DNA of 64,000 nt from Winogradskyella psychrotolerans RS-3. Lineage in GTDB: Bacteria; Bacteroidota; Bacteroidia; Flavobacteriales; Flavobacteriaceae. The notes under the pieces were generated by a model. The model was not told where the DNA came from. It worked only from the letters and a program-made list of their open reading frames with translations, and did no database searches. Shown here in pieces: positions 33,437 through 42,934 of the stretch (positions within the stretch are counted from its first letter, which is position 1; every line of letters begins with the position of its first letter). Position numbers and translations under genes: made by a program. Where the stretch lies: NCBI RefSeq assembly GCF_000427335.1, contig NZ_ATMR01000089.1, forward strand, positions 93,029 through 157,028, written 5' to 3'.

Positions 33437-35854
33437 CTATGAATTTGACTTAATCCCTATTATATGTAGCTCAGAAAAGTTCTTATCTACAACAATAGAC
33501 TCCACTCCATTAACTCTTAAGCTCTTATGAGCTATTTTCTCATTATCTAATTGAACCTCTACAATGTCGAATGGTAAACCATGAAATTGAATATTAAAAG
33601 TTTGATAAGGTGTTGTAAACTTTCCTTCTTTGTGTTGGTTGATTATTAATTCACTAGATTTCCCTGTCAGTTTAAAATTTCTTAAACTATAGCGTCCTTT
33701 TGTATAATCAAAACCATCATTAGCATCACTATAAAGTTCACTTTCTTCTTTACCTTTTTTATAATACACATCTAAAGTAACCTCAGTGATTTCCTTTTCA
33801 CCAACATACTGCTGAATAGGAAATTTAGGAATAATCGCTCCTTCTTTTATAAAAATTGGCATGCTATCAATATCTGCATCGACCCACATTTCTTTACCTC
33901 CTTTGATGATGGTGTCTGTCCAGAAATTATACCAATTCCCCTGCGGAATATACATACGTCTACCTTTAGCATTTGGCTCTAAAACAGGACAAGCTAATAT
34001 TTGTTCTCCAAAAATAAACTCATCCGTTCTGTAATGTGTTTGTACATCTTCTTGATCATACAGTACTAAAGACTTTAATAATGGTTTCCCATGGTCTGTA
34101 TAGTTCCAAAAAGCAGTATATAAATATGGTAATAATTGATATCTAATTTCAATAAATTTCTTTACAATCGCCGTTACATCTTCGTCAAAAGCCCAAGGTT
34201 CTTGGTCTCCATGATCTCCAGAAGAATGTACTCTAAAGAACGGATGAAAGATTCCTAATTGAATCCAACGTGTAAATAACTCTCCTTGTGGCTGCTCCGC
34301 AAATCCACCGATATCACTACCAGCAAATGAGAAACCAGACATTGCCATACGTTGCGCTTGTATATTTGCAATCCATAAATGTTCCCAAGTTGCGACGTTA
34401 TCACCTGTCCAAGTTGACGTGTAACGTTGTGTCCCAGAATAGGCAGCACGTGTAATAACAAATGGACGTTTAGGGTATGAATATTTCTTTAACCCTTGAT
34501 AGGTTGCTCTTGCCATCTGCATGCCATAAATATTATGAGCTTTTCTGTGACTACAAGGATTGCCATCATAATCGTGACGCACATCATCTGGGAATGTTTT
34601 ATTTGGCACTTCCATAACGGCAGGCTCATTCATATCATTCCAAACTCCTTTGATACCGATATCTTCAATTAATTCTTGAAATAATCCAGACCACCAATCT
34701 CTCACTTTAGGGTTTGTAAAATCTGGAAAATAACATTCTCCAGGCCAAACTTTACCTTTCATATAATCACCATCTGCCCGTTTACAGAAATAATCATTTT
34801 CTAAAGCTTCTTTAAATACAGAATAGTCTTTATCAATTTTAATTCCTGGATCAATAATAGCAACAGTTTTAAATCCATCATCCAATAATTCCTTAACCAT
34901 ACGTTTTGGATCTGGGAAATACTCTTTGTTCCAAGTGAAACAACGGAAACCTTCCATATAGTCGATATCTAAATAAATAGCATCACATGGAATTTGAAGT
35001 TTTCTAAACGTTGATGTGATCTCCTTTACTTTACTTTCTGGGTAATAACTCCATTTACACTGATGAAAACCTAAAGCCCAAAGTGGCGGTAAATGATGTG
35101 GTTTTCCTGTTAAATCAGTATAACTTTCTACAACATCCATCATTTTAGGACCATAGAAAAAGTAATAATTCATTTCGCCTCCTTGTGCCCAGAAACTAGT
35201 AACGTTTCTGCGTTCTTGAGCAAAATCAAAAGATGTTTTAAACGTATTATCGAAGAAAACCCCATAAGCTTTACCATGATGCAACCCTGTATAAAATGGA
35301 ATCGTTTTATATATAGGATCTGTATCTTTTCCGTAAGCATACGAATCCGTAACCCAATTACTATAACGCTTTCCTTTAAGATTTAGGTGATTTGGTTTAT
35401 CTCCAAGACCGTAATAACTCTCACCATCGTTAGAGGTTTTACTCATCTTAACAATATTTCCTCCATGCTCGTAACTTTCTTCCCAATGAAAACCAGTTTC
35501 ATCTTCATTAATAAGCATACCATCAATGGCATCATAAATAGAGACTCTCATATCATCTTTAGAAATCTTACATCGCAATTTGGATGTCAGTATTTCAAAA
35601 TGATCCGTTTTCTCTTCTATCTCTAATTTGTTATAACCTATACTTGCGTATTTAGTAATAGCATAAGAAAAATCATTATCAAAATTTCCAACGGTTGTAT
35701 ATCTAAAACGAAATAAGCTATCTCTAACGACAGTTAATTCTAGAATAACATCATTATCCGCAGTAAAATAAAGTTTATCAACGTCCTTTTTAAAATCTAT
35801 TATTTTTGAAGGAAACAAATTCCCTTTATTTTCTAATTCAGTATTTACAATCAT
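33437..35854 (-). CDS. Glycoside hydrolase family 31 (alpha-glucosidase type)
   Basis: An 805-residue GH31 enzyme, which removes terminal alpha-linked glucose (or xylose) residues. Domains: N-terminal galactose-mutarotase-like beta domain, a (beta/alpha)8 barrel and C-terminal beta domains. The nucleophile is Asp407 in 'WNDMNEP' and the acid/base is Asp485 in 'TWTGDN'; 'IYLDIDYMEGFRCFTW' and 'SDIGGF' are also family motifs. There is no signal peptide, so it is probably cytoplasmic and acts on maltodextrins or glycogen fragments. It lies downstream of the glycogen operon on the same strand but is separated by two unknown genes. A -7 box TAATTTTG is visible at 35870-35877 (minus). Confidence 0.94.
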   Translation of the reverse strand: MIVNTELENKGNLFPSKIIDFKKDVDKLYFTADNDVILELTVVRDSLFRFRYTTVGNFDNDFSYAITKYASIGYNKLEIEEKTDHFEILTSKLRCKISKDDMRVSIYDAIDGMLINEDETGFHWEESYEHGGNIVKMSKTSNDGESYYGLGDKPNHLNLKGKRYSNWVTDSYAYGKDTDPIYKTIPFYTGLHHGKAYGVFFDNTFKTSFDFAQERRNVTSFWAQGGEMNYYFFYGPKMMDVVESYTDLTGKPHHLPPLWALGFHQCKWSYYPESKVKEITSTFRKLQIPCDAIYLDIDYMEGFRCFTWNKEYFPDPKRMVKELLDDGFKTVAIIDPGIKIDKDYSVFKEALENDYFCKRADGDYMKGKVWPGECYFPDFTNPKVRDWWSGLFQELIEDIGIKGVWNDMNEPAVMEVPNKTFPDDVRHDYDGNPCSHRKAHNIYGMQMARATYQGLKKYSYPKRPFVITRAAYSGTQRYTSTWTGDNVATWEHLWIANIQAQRMAMSGFSFAGSDIGGFAEQPQGELFTRWIQLGIFHPFFRVHSSGDHGDQEPWAFDEDVTAIVKKFIEIRYQLLPYLYTAFWNYTDHGKPLLKSLVLYDQEDVQTHYRTDEFIFGEQILACPVLEPNAKGRRMYIPQGNWYNFWTDTIIKGGKEMWVDADIDSMPIFIKEGAIIPKFPIQQYVGEKEITEVTLDVYYKKGKEESELYSDANDGFDYTKGRYSLRNFKLTGKSSELIINQHKEGKFTTPYQTFNIQFHGLPFDIVEVQLDNEKIAHKSLRVNGVESIVVDKNFSELHIIGIKSNS

Positions 35855-36093
35855 AGGTTAATTTTTTGTCAAAATTACCAACAAAAAACGGAAAATTTAA
35901 ACTTTTGAAAGGCTTAATTCTCGTTATTGGTAATTGTTGTTAACTATATCGTTTTCGACATGAGTTTTTGCGATTATATGAATTTTAAAGCGGTATTTAA
36001 CGGTATTCGTAAAGCAAAACCTCTTCGATTTATTAACTTTAAAACACTGCTAAAAAGCCAGATTAAACTAATAATAAGCAAGTGATTATATTA

Positions 36094-36948
36094 TCAATGG
36101 TACCCAAATTTAGTAATAATCAATGTGATACAGCCTAAAATAATTAAAACATATAACAGTTTCAGCTTAATGTTCTTACATAAATAAAGGCCACTTATAG
36201 CTAATAACGAAACAAAACCTGTTTCGAGTCTTGTAAATAGGATACCAAAAAGTAGGATAATAAAAATGATATGCGTCCCTATTTTCTTAGGTTTCCATAA
36301 TATCGCGACAGCAACCAAAAACTCGAAAATTACAGTAAGCCAAGCGAAAACACGACTAACAAAACTAAGGTTAGGAAAAACATCTTTTAAAACGATATGT
36401 TCCGTAAGATTGGGATTTAACTCTTTCAAAGTCGTTAAGCTTTCAGAGTTGCTTTTTGCAATCTCTAAACTCTCAGGAAAAATAGTGAAGAAAAACTTAA
36501 ATAATCCACCTAGATTAATAGCGTGATAATAGAAATCCCCACTCATAAACTGCTTAGATGTTATTTTTTGCATAACTGAAGCCAACAGCACAATTACTAA
36601 AAGTAACTGGATGTTTTTTAAAAGAATGTCACTTTGTTTATGATAGCTAAAAAGAATCACCGAAAGCACCATAAAAACTAACATAAAATGATGATTAGCA
36701 ACCCAAAAATATGAGTAAAAAAGATCTATGGTGAGAAGCACAAAAAAGACTATCCAAATTATAGGATGCTTCGTTTTATTGCGAAAGAAAAGCCATGCAA
36801 TAAGTCCGAAAAAAAGGACAAGAATTTTCCACAACTTATGTTCTTCTGCTAAAATAAAAACATAAGATCCTAGCATAAAAAGCAACAGCTGGGACGCTAA
36901 AGCAATTTGGTCTTTCAATTTAATTTCTATGGCTGACCAATAGTTCAC
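36094..36948 (-). CDS. Unknown multi-spanning membrane protein
   Basis: A 284-residue protein with about nine hydrophobic spans and a central soluble loop ('SGDFYYHAINLGGLFKFFFTIFPESLEIA', core 'GDFYYHAINLGGLFKFF'). I do not recognise the family with certainty. The layout (helical bundle, buried charged residues, a loop after span 5, then 'RVFAWLTVIFEFLVAVAIL') is somewhat like HTTM/DoxX-related membrane proteins. Its start overlaps the stop of the upstream gene by 4 bp (ATGA type), so the two genes are translationally coupled. The pair sits between the glycogen operon and the GH31 gene. Substrate and role unknown. Confidence 0.75.
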   Translation of the reverse strand: MNYWSAIEIKLKDQIALASQLLLFMLGSYVFILAEEHKLWKILVLFFGLIAWLFFRNKTKHPIIWIVFFVLLTIDLFYSYFWVANHHFMLVFMVLSVILFSYHKQSDILLKNIQLLLVIVLLASVMQKITSKQFMSGDFYYHAINLGGLFKFFFTIFPESLEIAKSNSESLTTLKELNPNLTEHIVLKDVFPNLSFVSRVFAWLTVIFEFLVAVAILWKPKKIGTHIIFIILLFGILFTRLETGFVSLLAISGLYLCKNIKLKLLYVLIILGCITLIITKFGYH

Positions 36949-37352
36949 AATTCTGATTTTTTCAAATGAATTTCATTAGCTAAAACCTTTTTATACAAAC
37001 CGTTTTCAGAATTAACTATCGGTTTCCAAATTTGCAAATAAACACTATCTTTATGTGTTGTTTTGAGCACCAATTCTGCAGCTTTTTTAATGTTTTTATC
37101 ATTAGGCATTAGCATTAAATACCCCAAAGTAGATCTCATACTAGGATCATCTTTAATTAAAGAATCGACAGACATCCCTGAAACATGAATTTGATTATAG
37201 AAATAATGGATTTCTGTATACATACCAAAACCTCCGCCTTTCCACCTACTCAAATCCTGAAAGTGAACTAAACATAACTGAATAGCAACAATGATAACAG
37301 CCAAGCTAGGAACGCCATATTTTAAGATAAATTCCTTTTTCACCTTTATCAT
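36945..37352 (-). CDS. Unknown small membrane-anchored protein
   Basis: A 135-residue protein with one N-terminal membrane span ('YGVPSLAVIIVAIQLCLVHF', about residues 13-32) and a soluble C-terminal part outside the cytoplasm. Directly after the span is the unusual 'DLSRWKGGGFGMYTEIHYF' segment; a W-x-G-G-G-F-G-M-Y stretch so close to the membrane suggests an interaction or catalytic site. It is followed by a beta-rich region ('HKDSVYLQIWKPIV'). No named family recognised. It is coupled to the multi-spanning protein downstream (4-bp overlap), and the two probably form one complex. Confidence 0.7.
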   Translation of the reverse strand: MIKVKKEFILKYGVPSLAVIIVAIQLCLVHFQDLSRWKGGGFGMYTEIHYFYNQIHVSGMSVDSLIKDDPSMRSTLGYLMLMPNDKNIKKAAELVLKTTHKDSVYLQIWKPIVNSENGLYKKVLANEIHLKKSEL

Positions 37353-37375
37353 TTGTTAATTTATTTTAAACAAAA

Positions 37376-37404
37376 ACCTTTCTGATATTTTTTACCAGAA
37401 AGGT
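37376..37404 (-). terminator. Terminator of the glycogen operon
   Basis: A perfect 9-bp stem (37376-37384 with 37396-37404) and an 11-nt loop lie 28 bp after the glgB stop; on the minus strand it is followed by TTTTTGTTT. Confidence 0.8.
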
Positions 37405-37431
37405 CTTAATAATAATTACTTGTTTTTCATT

Positions 37432-39342
37432 TTACTTCGCGTACCGAAAAGCAACCATTCCCAAAGGAGGAATATCGATATCTACCGAATTATCTCTAAA
37501 ATGCCAAGCATCCGCTTTGGTCTTGTTTATTTTATTTTTGTATTGACCAGTACCAAAGTATTTTTTTAAATCACTATTAAATATCTCCTTCAGCTTTCCT
37601 TTCCGAGGAACTCCAATTTTATAATTTTCTTTAGGAACCGGAGTCATATTACAAGCAATAATAACATCGTCTTTTTCTTCATTTCCTTTTCTAATATAGG
37701 TAAATACAGAATTTTCAGAATCACCATAATCTATCCACTCAAAACCTTCTGCTTCAAATTGTTTTTGATGTAAGGCCGGTTCTTTTACATAAAGTGCATT
37801 TAAGTCTTTAACTAATTGTTGCACTCCTTGGTGAGGATCATATTGTAGTAAATGCCAATCGAGACTAGTTTTAAAATCCCACTCACCGCTTTGCCCAAAT
37901 TCTGCTCCCTGAAATAATAAATTAGTTCCAGGATGGGTAAACATATAGCTATAAAGCAATCTTAAATTAGCAAAACGTTGCCATTCATCGCCAGGCATTT
38001 TACCTAACATAGAACTTTTGCCATACACTACTTCATCATGACTTAACGGTAACATAAAATTCTCTGTAAAAGCATAAGTCATTGAGAACGTTAAATCATT
38101 TTGATGAAATTTTCTATACACCGATTCTTTACTAAAATACTGAAGCGTATCATGCATCCAACCCATCATCCATTTCATACCAAAACCTAAACCTCCAATA
38201 GATACAGGTTTAGAAACCATAGGAAATGCTGTGGATTCTTCTGCTATAGTTTGTACATCTGGAAAAGCCGAATAAACCGCTTCGTTCATTTCTCTTAAAA
38301 ATGACATGGCTTCTAAATTTTCTCGTCCACCAAACATATTTGGTTCCCATTCACCATCTTCTCTGCTATAATCTAAAAACAGCATTGATGCTACCGCATC
38401 TACTCTAAAACCATCTGCATGATATTGGTCTAACCAAAAAATAGCATTACTAATTAAAAATGATTTGACCTCGTTACGACCGTAATTAAAAATTAAACTC
38501 TTCCAATCTTGGTGATAGCCTTTTCGTTTATCTGGATGTTCATAAAGTGCAGAACCATCAAAAAGACCAAGTCCATGCGCATCTTCTGGAAAATGCGACG
38601 GTACCCAATCTAGGATAATACCAATATCGTTTTGGTGTAATTTATCAACTAATAATTTGAATTCTTCAGGATAACCAAAACGCGATGTTGGTGCAAAGTA
38701 GCCCGTAACCTGATAACCCCAAGAAGGATCATACGGAAACTCCATTATTGGCATTAGCTCCACATGTGTAAAGTTCATATCTTTTACGTAGCTAACTAAT
38801 TCGTCGGCCATTTCTACGTAAGACAAAAAACGATTCTCTTCAATTTTCTTTTTCCAAGACCCTAAATGAACTTCATAAACAGAAAACGGTGCGTCTAAAG
38901 CGTTGTTCTTTTTACGCTTTTTCATCCATTTTGTATCTTTCCATTTATAGTTATCATCCCAAACGATTGATGCCGTGTTAGGATTGTGCTCTGCACGCCT
39001 AGCATAAGGATCTGCTTTTTCAGTTTTTATATCGTTATTACTACTTAGAATCTTGTATTTATACTTGCTGCCCTTGCCTGCACCAGGAATGAATCCTTCC
39101 CATATTCCGCTAGAATCCCAACGGACATTAAGTTTGTGTTCGCCTTCTGTCCAAAAATTAAAGTCGCCAATTACAGATACCATTTTAGCACTAGGAGCCC
39201 AAACCGCAAAGTATACACCTTCTACTCCATCTAAAGTCGTAATGTGTGAACCAAAATTTTCATATAAACGATAATGCTTTCCAGATTTAAATAGATTAAT
39301 ATCAAAATCTGTAAAACGACTGTGTGCTATGACTTCTCCCAT
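37432..39342 (-). CDS. glgB: 1,4-alpha-glucan branching enzyme
   Basis: GlgB cuts alpha-1,4 chains and rejoins them as alpha-1,6 branches in glycogen. The 636-residue protein has an N-terminal CBM48 domain ('YFAVWAPSAKMVSVIGDFN') and the GH13 catalytic barrel: 'GYQVTGYFAPTSRFG', 'LDWVPSHFP', nucleophile Asp in 'GFRVDAVASML', acid/base Glu in 'TIAEESTAFP', and 'LPLSHDEVVYGK' carrying the third acidic residue. The C-terminal beta domain ends 'IDIPPLGMVAFRYAK'. Length is normal for short-form GlgB. Third gene of glgA-glgC-glgB; it starts 3 bp after glgC ends. Confidence 0.97.
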   Translation of the reverse strand: MGEVIAHSRFTDFDINLFKSGKHYRLYENFGSHITTLDGVEGVYFAVWAPSAKMVSVIGDFNFWTEGEHKLNVRWDSSGIWEGFIPGAGKGSKYKYKILSSNNDIKTEKADPYARRAEHNPNTASIVWDDNYKWKDTKWMKKRKKNNALDAPFSVYEVHLGSWKKKIEENRFLSYVEMADELVSYVKDMNFTHVELMPIMEFPYDPSWGYQVTGYFAPTSRFGYPEEFKLLVDKLHQNDIGIILDWVPSHFPEDAHGLGLFDGSALYEHPDKRKGYHQDWKSLIFNYGRNEVKSFLISNAIFWLDQYHADGFRVDAVASMLFLDYSREDGEWEPNMFGGRENLEAMSFLREMNEAVYSAFPDVQTIAEESTAFPMVSKPVSIGGLGFGMKWMMGWMHDTLQYFSKESVYRKFHQNDLTFSMTYAFTENFMLPLSHDEVVYGKSSMLGKMPGDEWQRFANLRLLYSYMFTHPGTNLLFQGAEFGQSGEWDFKTSLDWHLLQYDPHQGVQQLVKDLNALYVKEPALHQKQFEAEGFEWIDYGDSENSVFTYIRKGNEEKDDVIIACNMTPVPKENYKIGVPRKGKLKEIFNSDLKKYFGTGQYKNKINKTKADAWHFRDNSVDIDIPPLGMVAFRYAK

Positions 39343-39345
39343 AGG

Positions 39346-40610
39346 TTAAAGTACAAAACCTTTAGGGATTACTGCACCTTTTTTAATGACCACAATACCT
39401 TCTTTGACTACATAGGTCTCTGTTTCTGTATCTTCAAGATGAGGACCTCCATTGATTCTTACATCATCCCCAATGCGAACATTTTTATCTATAATTGTAT
39501 TTTTAATAAAACAACGCTCACCTATTCCTACTAGAATTTCAGTATTATTTTGATGAATTCCTTCTAACGATTCGTAATCATCATTACCCATCATATAGGT
39601 ATTAATAATCGTAGAATCTTTACCAATACGTGAACGAATGCCGATAACAGACTTTTCTATTTTAGCTGCTCCAATAATACAGCCTTCTGAAACTACAGCT
39701 CTATCTAAGCTAGTACCTGAAATCTTAGAAGTAGGAAGTATACGCGCATTAGTATATACGCGTTGCTTAGAATCGTAAAGATTGAATTGAGGTATATCAT
39801 CAGTTAGTCCAATATTAGCTTCAAAAAATGAATCTATATTTCCAATATCTGTCCAATACCCCTCAAACGGATAACTCACGGTTTTATACTTGTTGATAGA
39901 CTGTGGAATGATTTCTTTTCCAAAATCTACAGTGCTTTCATCTGCCATAAGCTTAATTAGTAACTCTCTATTGAAAACATATATGCCCATCGATCCTAAA
40001 TATTCTCGACCTTGCTTTCGCATTTCTTCTCCAACATCAGATTTCCAATCAACTAATAAATCTGAAGATGGTTTCTCTATAAACGATGTAATAACATTTT
40101 CTTCATTAGACTTTAAAATCCCAAAAGACGTTGCATCTTTTGCATTAACAGGATATGTTGCAACAGAAATATCAGCTTTACTCTCTATATGCTTTTGAAT
40201 AATGTCATTATAATCCATTTGATACAATTGATCTCCAGATAAAATTAGTGCATACTCAAATTCATGCTGTAAAAAATGATCCATACTTTGTCTAACGGCA
40301 TCAGCTGTTCCTTGGAACCATTTATCACTTTTTATAGTTTGCTCCGCAGCAAGTACATCTACGAATGCAGAACTAAAAAACTAAAATGATATGTATTTTT
40401 AATATGTCTATTTAGAGAGGCTGAATTAAACTGCGTTAAGACATACATACGTTTCATATCCGAATTAATACAGTTAGAGATTGGTATATCTACCAGCCTG
40501 TATTTACCTGCAATTGGGACTGCTGGCTTAGAACGTTTTTCTGTTAATGGATATAATCGAGACCCTTGGCCTCCTCCTAGTATAATTGACAATACTTTAT
40601 CGTTTATCAT
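39346..40610 (-). pseudogene. glgC: Glucose-1-phosphate adenylyltransferase, frameshifted
   Basis: GlgC makes ADP-glucose, the donor for glycogen synthesis. The ATG at 40608-40610 opens with the nucleotidyltransferase motif '[33 protein letters not shown]' (core '[19 protein letters not shown]'). After 'NTYHFSF' the frame ends; the rest ('[17 protein letters not shown]', then 'WFQGTADAVRQ', 'DHFLQHEFEYALILSGDQLYQMDY', to the left-handed helix 'RIGDDVRINGG') is in the next frame to 39346. One T missing from a T6 run (A6 on plus, 40375-40380) accounts for it. Restored length is about 421 residues, normal for the family. Likely a sequencing error, as glgA and glgB lie beside it, but glgA is broken too. 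Confidence 0.88.
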
Positions 40611-40645
40611 AGCTCATATTTAGTTTTTAGATTAGCGTGAATTCC

Positions 40646-42053
40646 TTAGTTGATTGATTTGTATAAATTTATATAGGCTTTAGCAGAGACCTTCCAAGAA
40701 TGGTCTATGCTCATTATGTGTTTTCTATTGGCTTTAAATTCCTTTTGATTGTTATAAAATTCTTTTCCTCTATGAATTGAAAGCACTATATCTTGAACCG
40801 AAACTTCATTATGACAAATGCCAAAACCATGGTCTCCGATATCAACTACAGTATCTTTTAGTCCACCAATACGTCGTACTATTGGTACAGTTCCATATCG
40901 TAAGGAATACATCTGATTTAACCCACAAGGTTCTACACGAGATGGCATTAGTAAAAAATCTGCGCCAGCATATATGATATGTGAGAGTTTTTCATCGTAA
41001 CCAATAAATGCATTATAATTTCCGGTATGGCGAGGTATTAAATCAAACAATTGTTTTTCGGTTTCTTTAGAGCCAGAACCTAAAACAATGACTGAGATAT
41101 CTTTAGAGCGTAAGGCATAATCAAGTGCATAAGGCAAAAGTTCGGCTCCTTTTTCTCCTACTAAACGGCCAATAAAGGCAAATAAAGGTTTGCTTTCGTC
41201 TAAATTGAACTGAGAACACAACCACTTTTTATTCTCTTTTTTACCCGCTTCTACCGTCGCTTTTTTATAATTCTTAATGATGTATTTATCAGTTTCCGGA
41301 TTCCACACATCAGAATCTATACCATTTAAAATCCCAATGGCTTTAGAGTTTTCATGAGATAATAAAGATTCAAGTCCATTGGCATTATATTTTAATTCTT
41401 CCATATAACTTGGTGATACTGTTGTAACACGCCAAGCACACTTTATTGCTGCAGCTAATGGATTAATCATGCCTTCCCACATTATTAACCCTACTTTTTC
41501 AATGTTAAATCTTGGTATTTTATACAAGTTATCATAAGCCATCCAGCCTTGGTACTGTGCATTATGAATTGTAGTTATAACAGGTATTTTATTTAAAGAT
41601 TCATATTTATAACTTTCTTGAGCCATAAAAGGAATTAAACCTGTATGGTGATCATGACAATGAATAATATTTGGTTTTTCCTCTAAAGTTAAAATCCAAT
41701 CTAAAGCGGCTATTTGAAACGCTAAAAAGCGATTAGTATCATTATCGGTGTATACTTTCTCTGTGTAAAGCAAATCTCCAACGTGAACAAAGAAAATATC
41801 GAAATCTAAAACCGTAGGATCTTCAATTTTTTAAAATATTATAAGGCAGCTCTTGGTTACCCAGTCTTAAATTTGCCTGATAAACGGAAGTAAACTTATG
41901 TGATTGCGTAAACTTATTGTTATAAAAAGGCATTATAACAGAACTATGAGCACCTATTTCATTTTGGTACTTAGGCAAAGCACCGACAACATCAGCCAAA
42001 CCACCCACTTTAGCTATTGGATAGCATTCTGCACTTATATGTATAATTTTCAT
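40646..42053 (-). pseudogene. glgA: Glycogen synthase, frameshifted
   Basis: GlgA transfers glucose from ADP-glucose to glycogen. The start is the ATG at 42051-42053 (an upstream ATG at 42068 adds five residues): 'KIIHISAECYPIAKVGGLADVVGALP', whose 'K-V-G-G-L' binds ADP-glucose. After 'ELPYNILK' the frame stops at 41823. 'IEDPTVLDFDIFFVHVGD' and all the rest ('HCHDHHTGLIPF', 'GILNGIDSDVWNP', 'PSRVEPCGLNQMYSLRYGTVPIVRRIGGL') follow in the other frame. Removing one A from an A6 run (T6 on plus, 41827-41832) joins them into a GT5 enzyme of about 468 residues. First gene of the glycogen operon; a palindrome (42082-42095) lies just upstream. Confidence 0.88.
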
Positions 42054-42081
42054 TAAATATCTATTCATTAATTGTTGTTGC

Positions 42082-42095
42082 TGTTAAATTTAACA
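42082..42095. promoter_or_regulatory. Perfect palindrome upstream of glgA
   Basis: TGTTAAATTTAACA is a perfect 14-bp palindrome ending 28 bp before the glgA ATG. It may be a regulator site for the glycogen operon. A weak -7-like box (TAACCTTG on the minus strand) lies near 42103-42110. Confidence 0.35.
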
Positions 42096-42218
42096 ATAAT
42101 TAAAATAAAGTCAAGGTTATTTTGAATGTAATTTAAAATAAAAATATCTCTCATTTCGTAATGAATAAAACCTAATTACGACTCAACCAATAAACAACAA
42201 TTTTAAAAAATTTAGATT

Positions 42219-42704
42219 TTGAAAAAAATAGCACTATTAACAATAATTGGTTTATTTCTTAGCTGTAACAGCTCGGCTCAGAAAAATGAAACCAAAGTAA
42301 AAGAAACCTTTGAGATTACAAAAACTGAAGCCGAATGGAAAGCACAACTCACCGATGCTCAATATAACGTTTTACGAAAAGCAGGAACAGAACGTCCATT
42401 CTCTAGCCCATTAGATAAAAACTACGGAAAAGGAGTTTATCATTGTGCTGCTTGTAACACTCCTTTATTTAAAAGTGAGCATAAATTTGACTCAGGTACA
42501 GGCTGGCCAAGTTTTGATCGTGTCATTGAAGGAAATGTTGCCTTTGGCACAGATACTAAAATTGGCTACACAAGAGATGAAGAGCATTGTGCCACTTGCG
42601 GAGGTCACTTAGGACATGTTTTTAGTGATGGGCCAAAAGACACCACAGGAGAACGTCATTGTATTAACGGTGTGGCTTTAAAATTTGTTCCCGCTGAAGG
42701 TTAA
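42219..42704 (+). CDS. msrB: Peptide-methionine (R)-S-oxide reductase, exported lipoprotein form
   Basis: MsrB repairs oxidised methionine (R-sulfoxide) in proteins. It starts at TTG (42219), with no in-frame ATG upstream; the N-terminus is a lipoprotein signal with lipobox 'FLSC', so the enzyme probably acts in the periplasm. The MsrB domain has zinc cysteines in 'CAAC' and 'CATC', the 'GTGWPSF' motif, 'GHLGHVFSDGP', and the catalytic cysteine in 'ERHCINGVALKF'. 161 residues, all catalytic parts intact. Divergent from glgA (150-bp gap). Confidence 0.95.
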   Translation: MKKIALLTIIGLFLSCNSSAQKNETKVKETFEITKTEAEWKAQLTDAQYNVLRKAGTERPFSSPLDKNYGKGVYHCAACNTPLFKSEHKFDSGTGWPSFDRVIEGNVAFGTDTKIGYTRDEEHCATCGGHLGHVFSDGPKDTTGERHCINGVALKFVPAEG

Positions 42705-42934
42705 TTAGCAAAAACTAAATTCCATTTTCAATAACTAAGGCTATTCAAGGGTTACTTATGCGTTTCTCATAAAGACGAAAAGGCACAAACTAAAAACTCT
42801 AAAAGCGATCTTTAGTTCGCTTAAATTTGAAAATGAGTTTCCAGATTTATAAATAGCGATATAACATCAAACTATTACAAATTATAGTTTATTTGATGTT
42901 GTATCGCTAATTTTATTGGACTAAATTAAATCTT
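42705..42934 (+). terminator. Structured gap after msrB
   Basis: Three inverted repeats lie here. An outer pair CATTTTCAA/TTGAAAATG (42724-42732, 42827-42835) encloses a stem-loop AAGCGA/TCGCTT (about 42804-42822). A 17-bp stem with one G-U (42855-42871 with 42892-42908, 20-nt loop) is followed by AATTTTATT and is the likely terminator of msrB. Confidence 0.5.
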
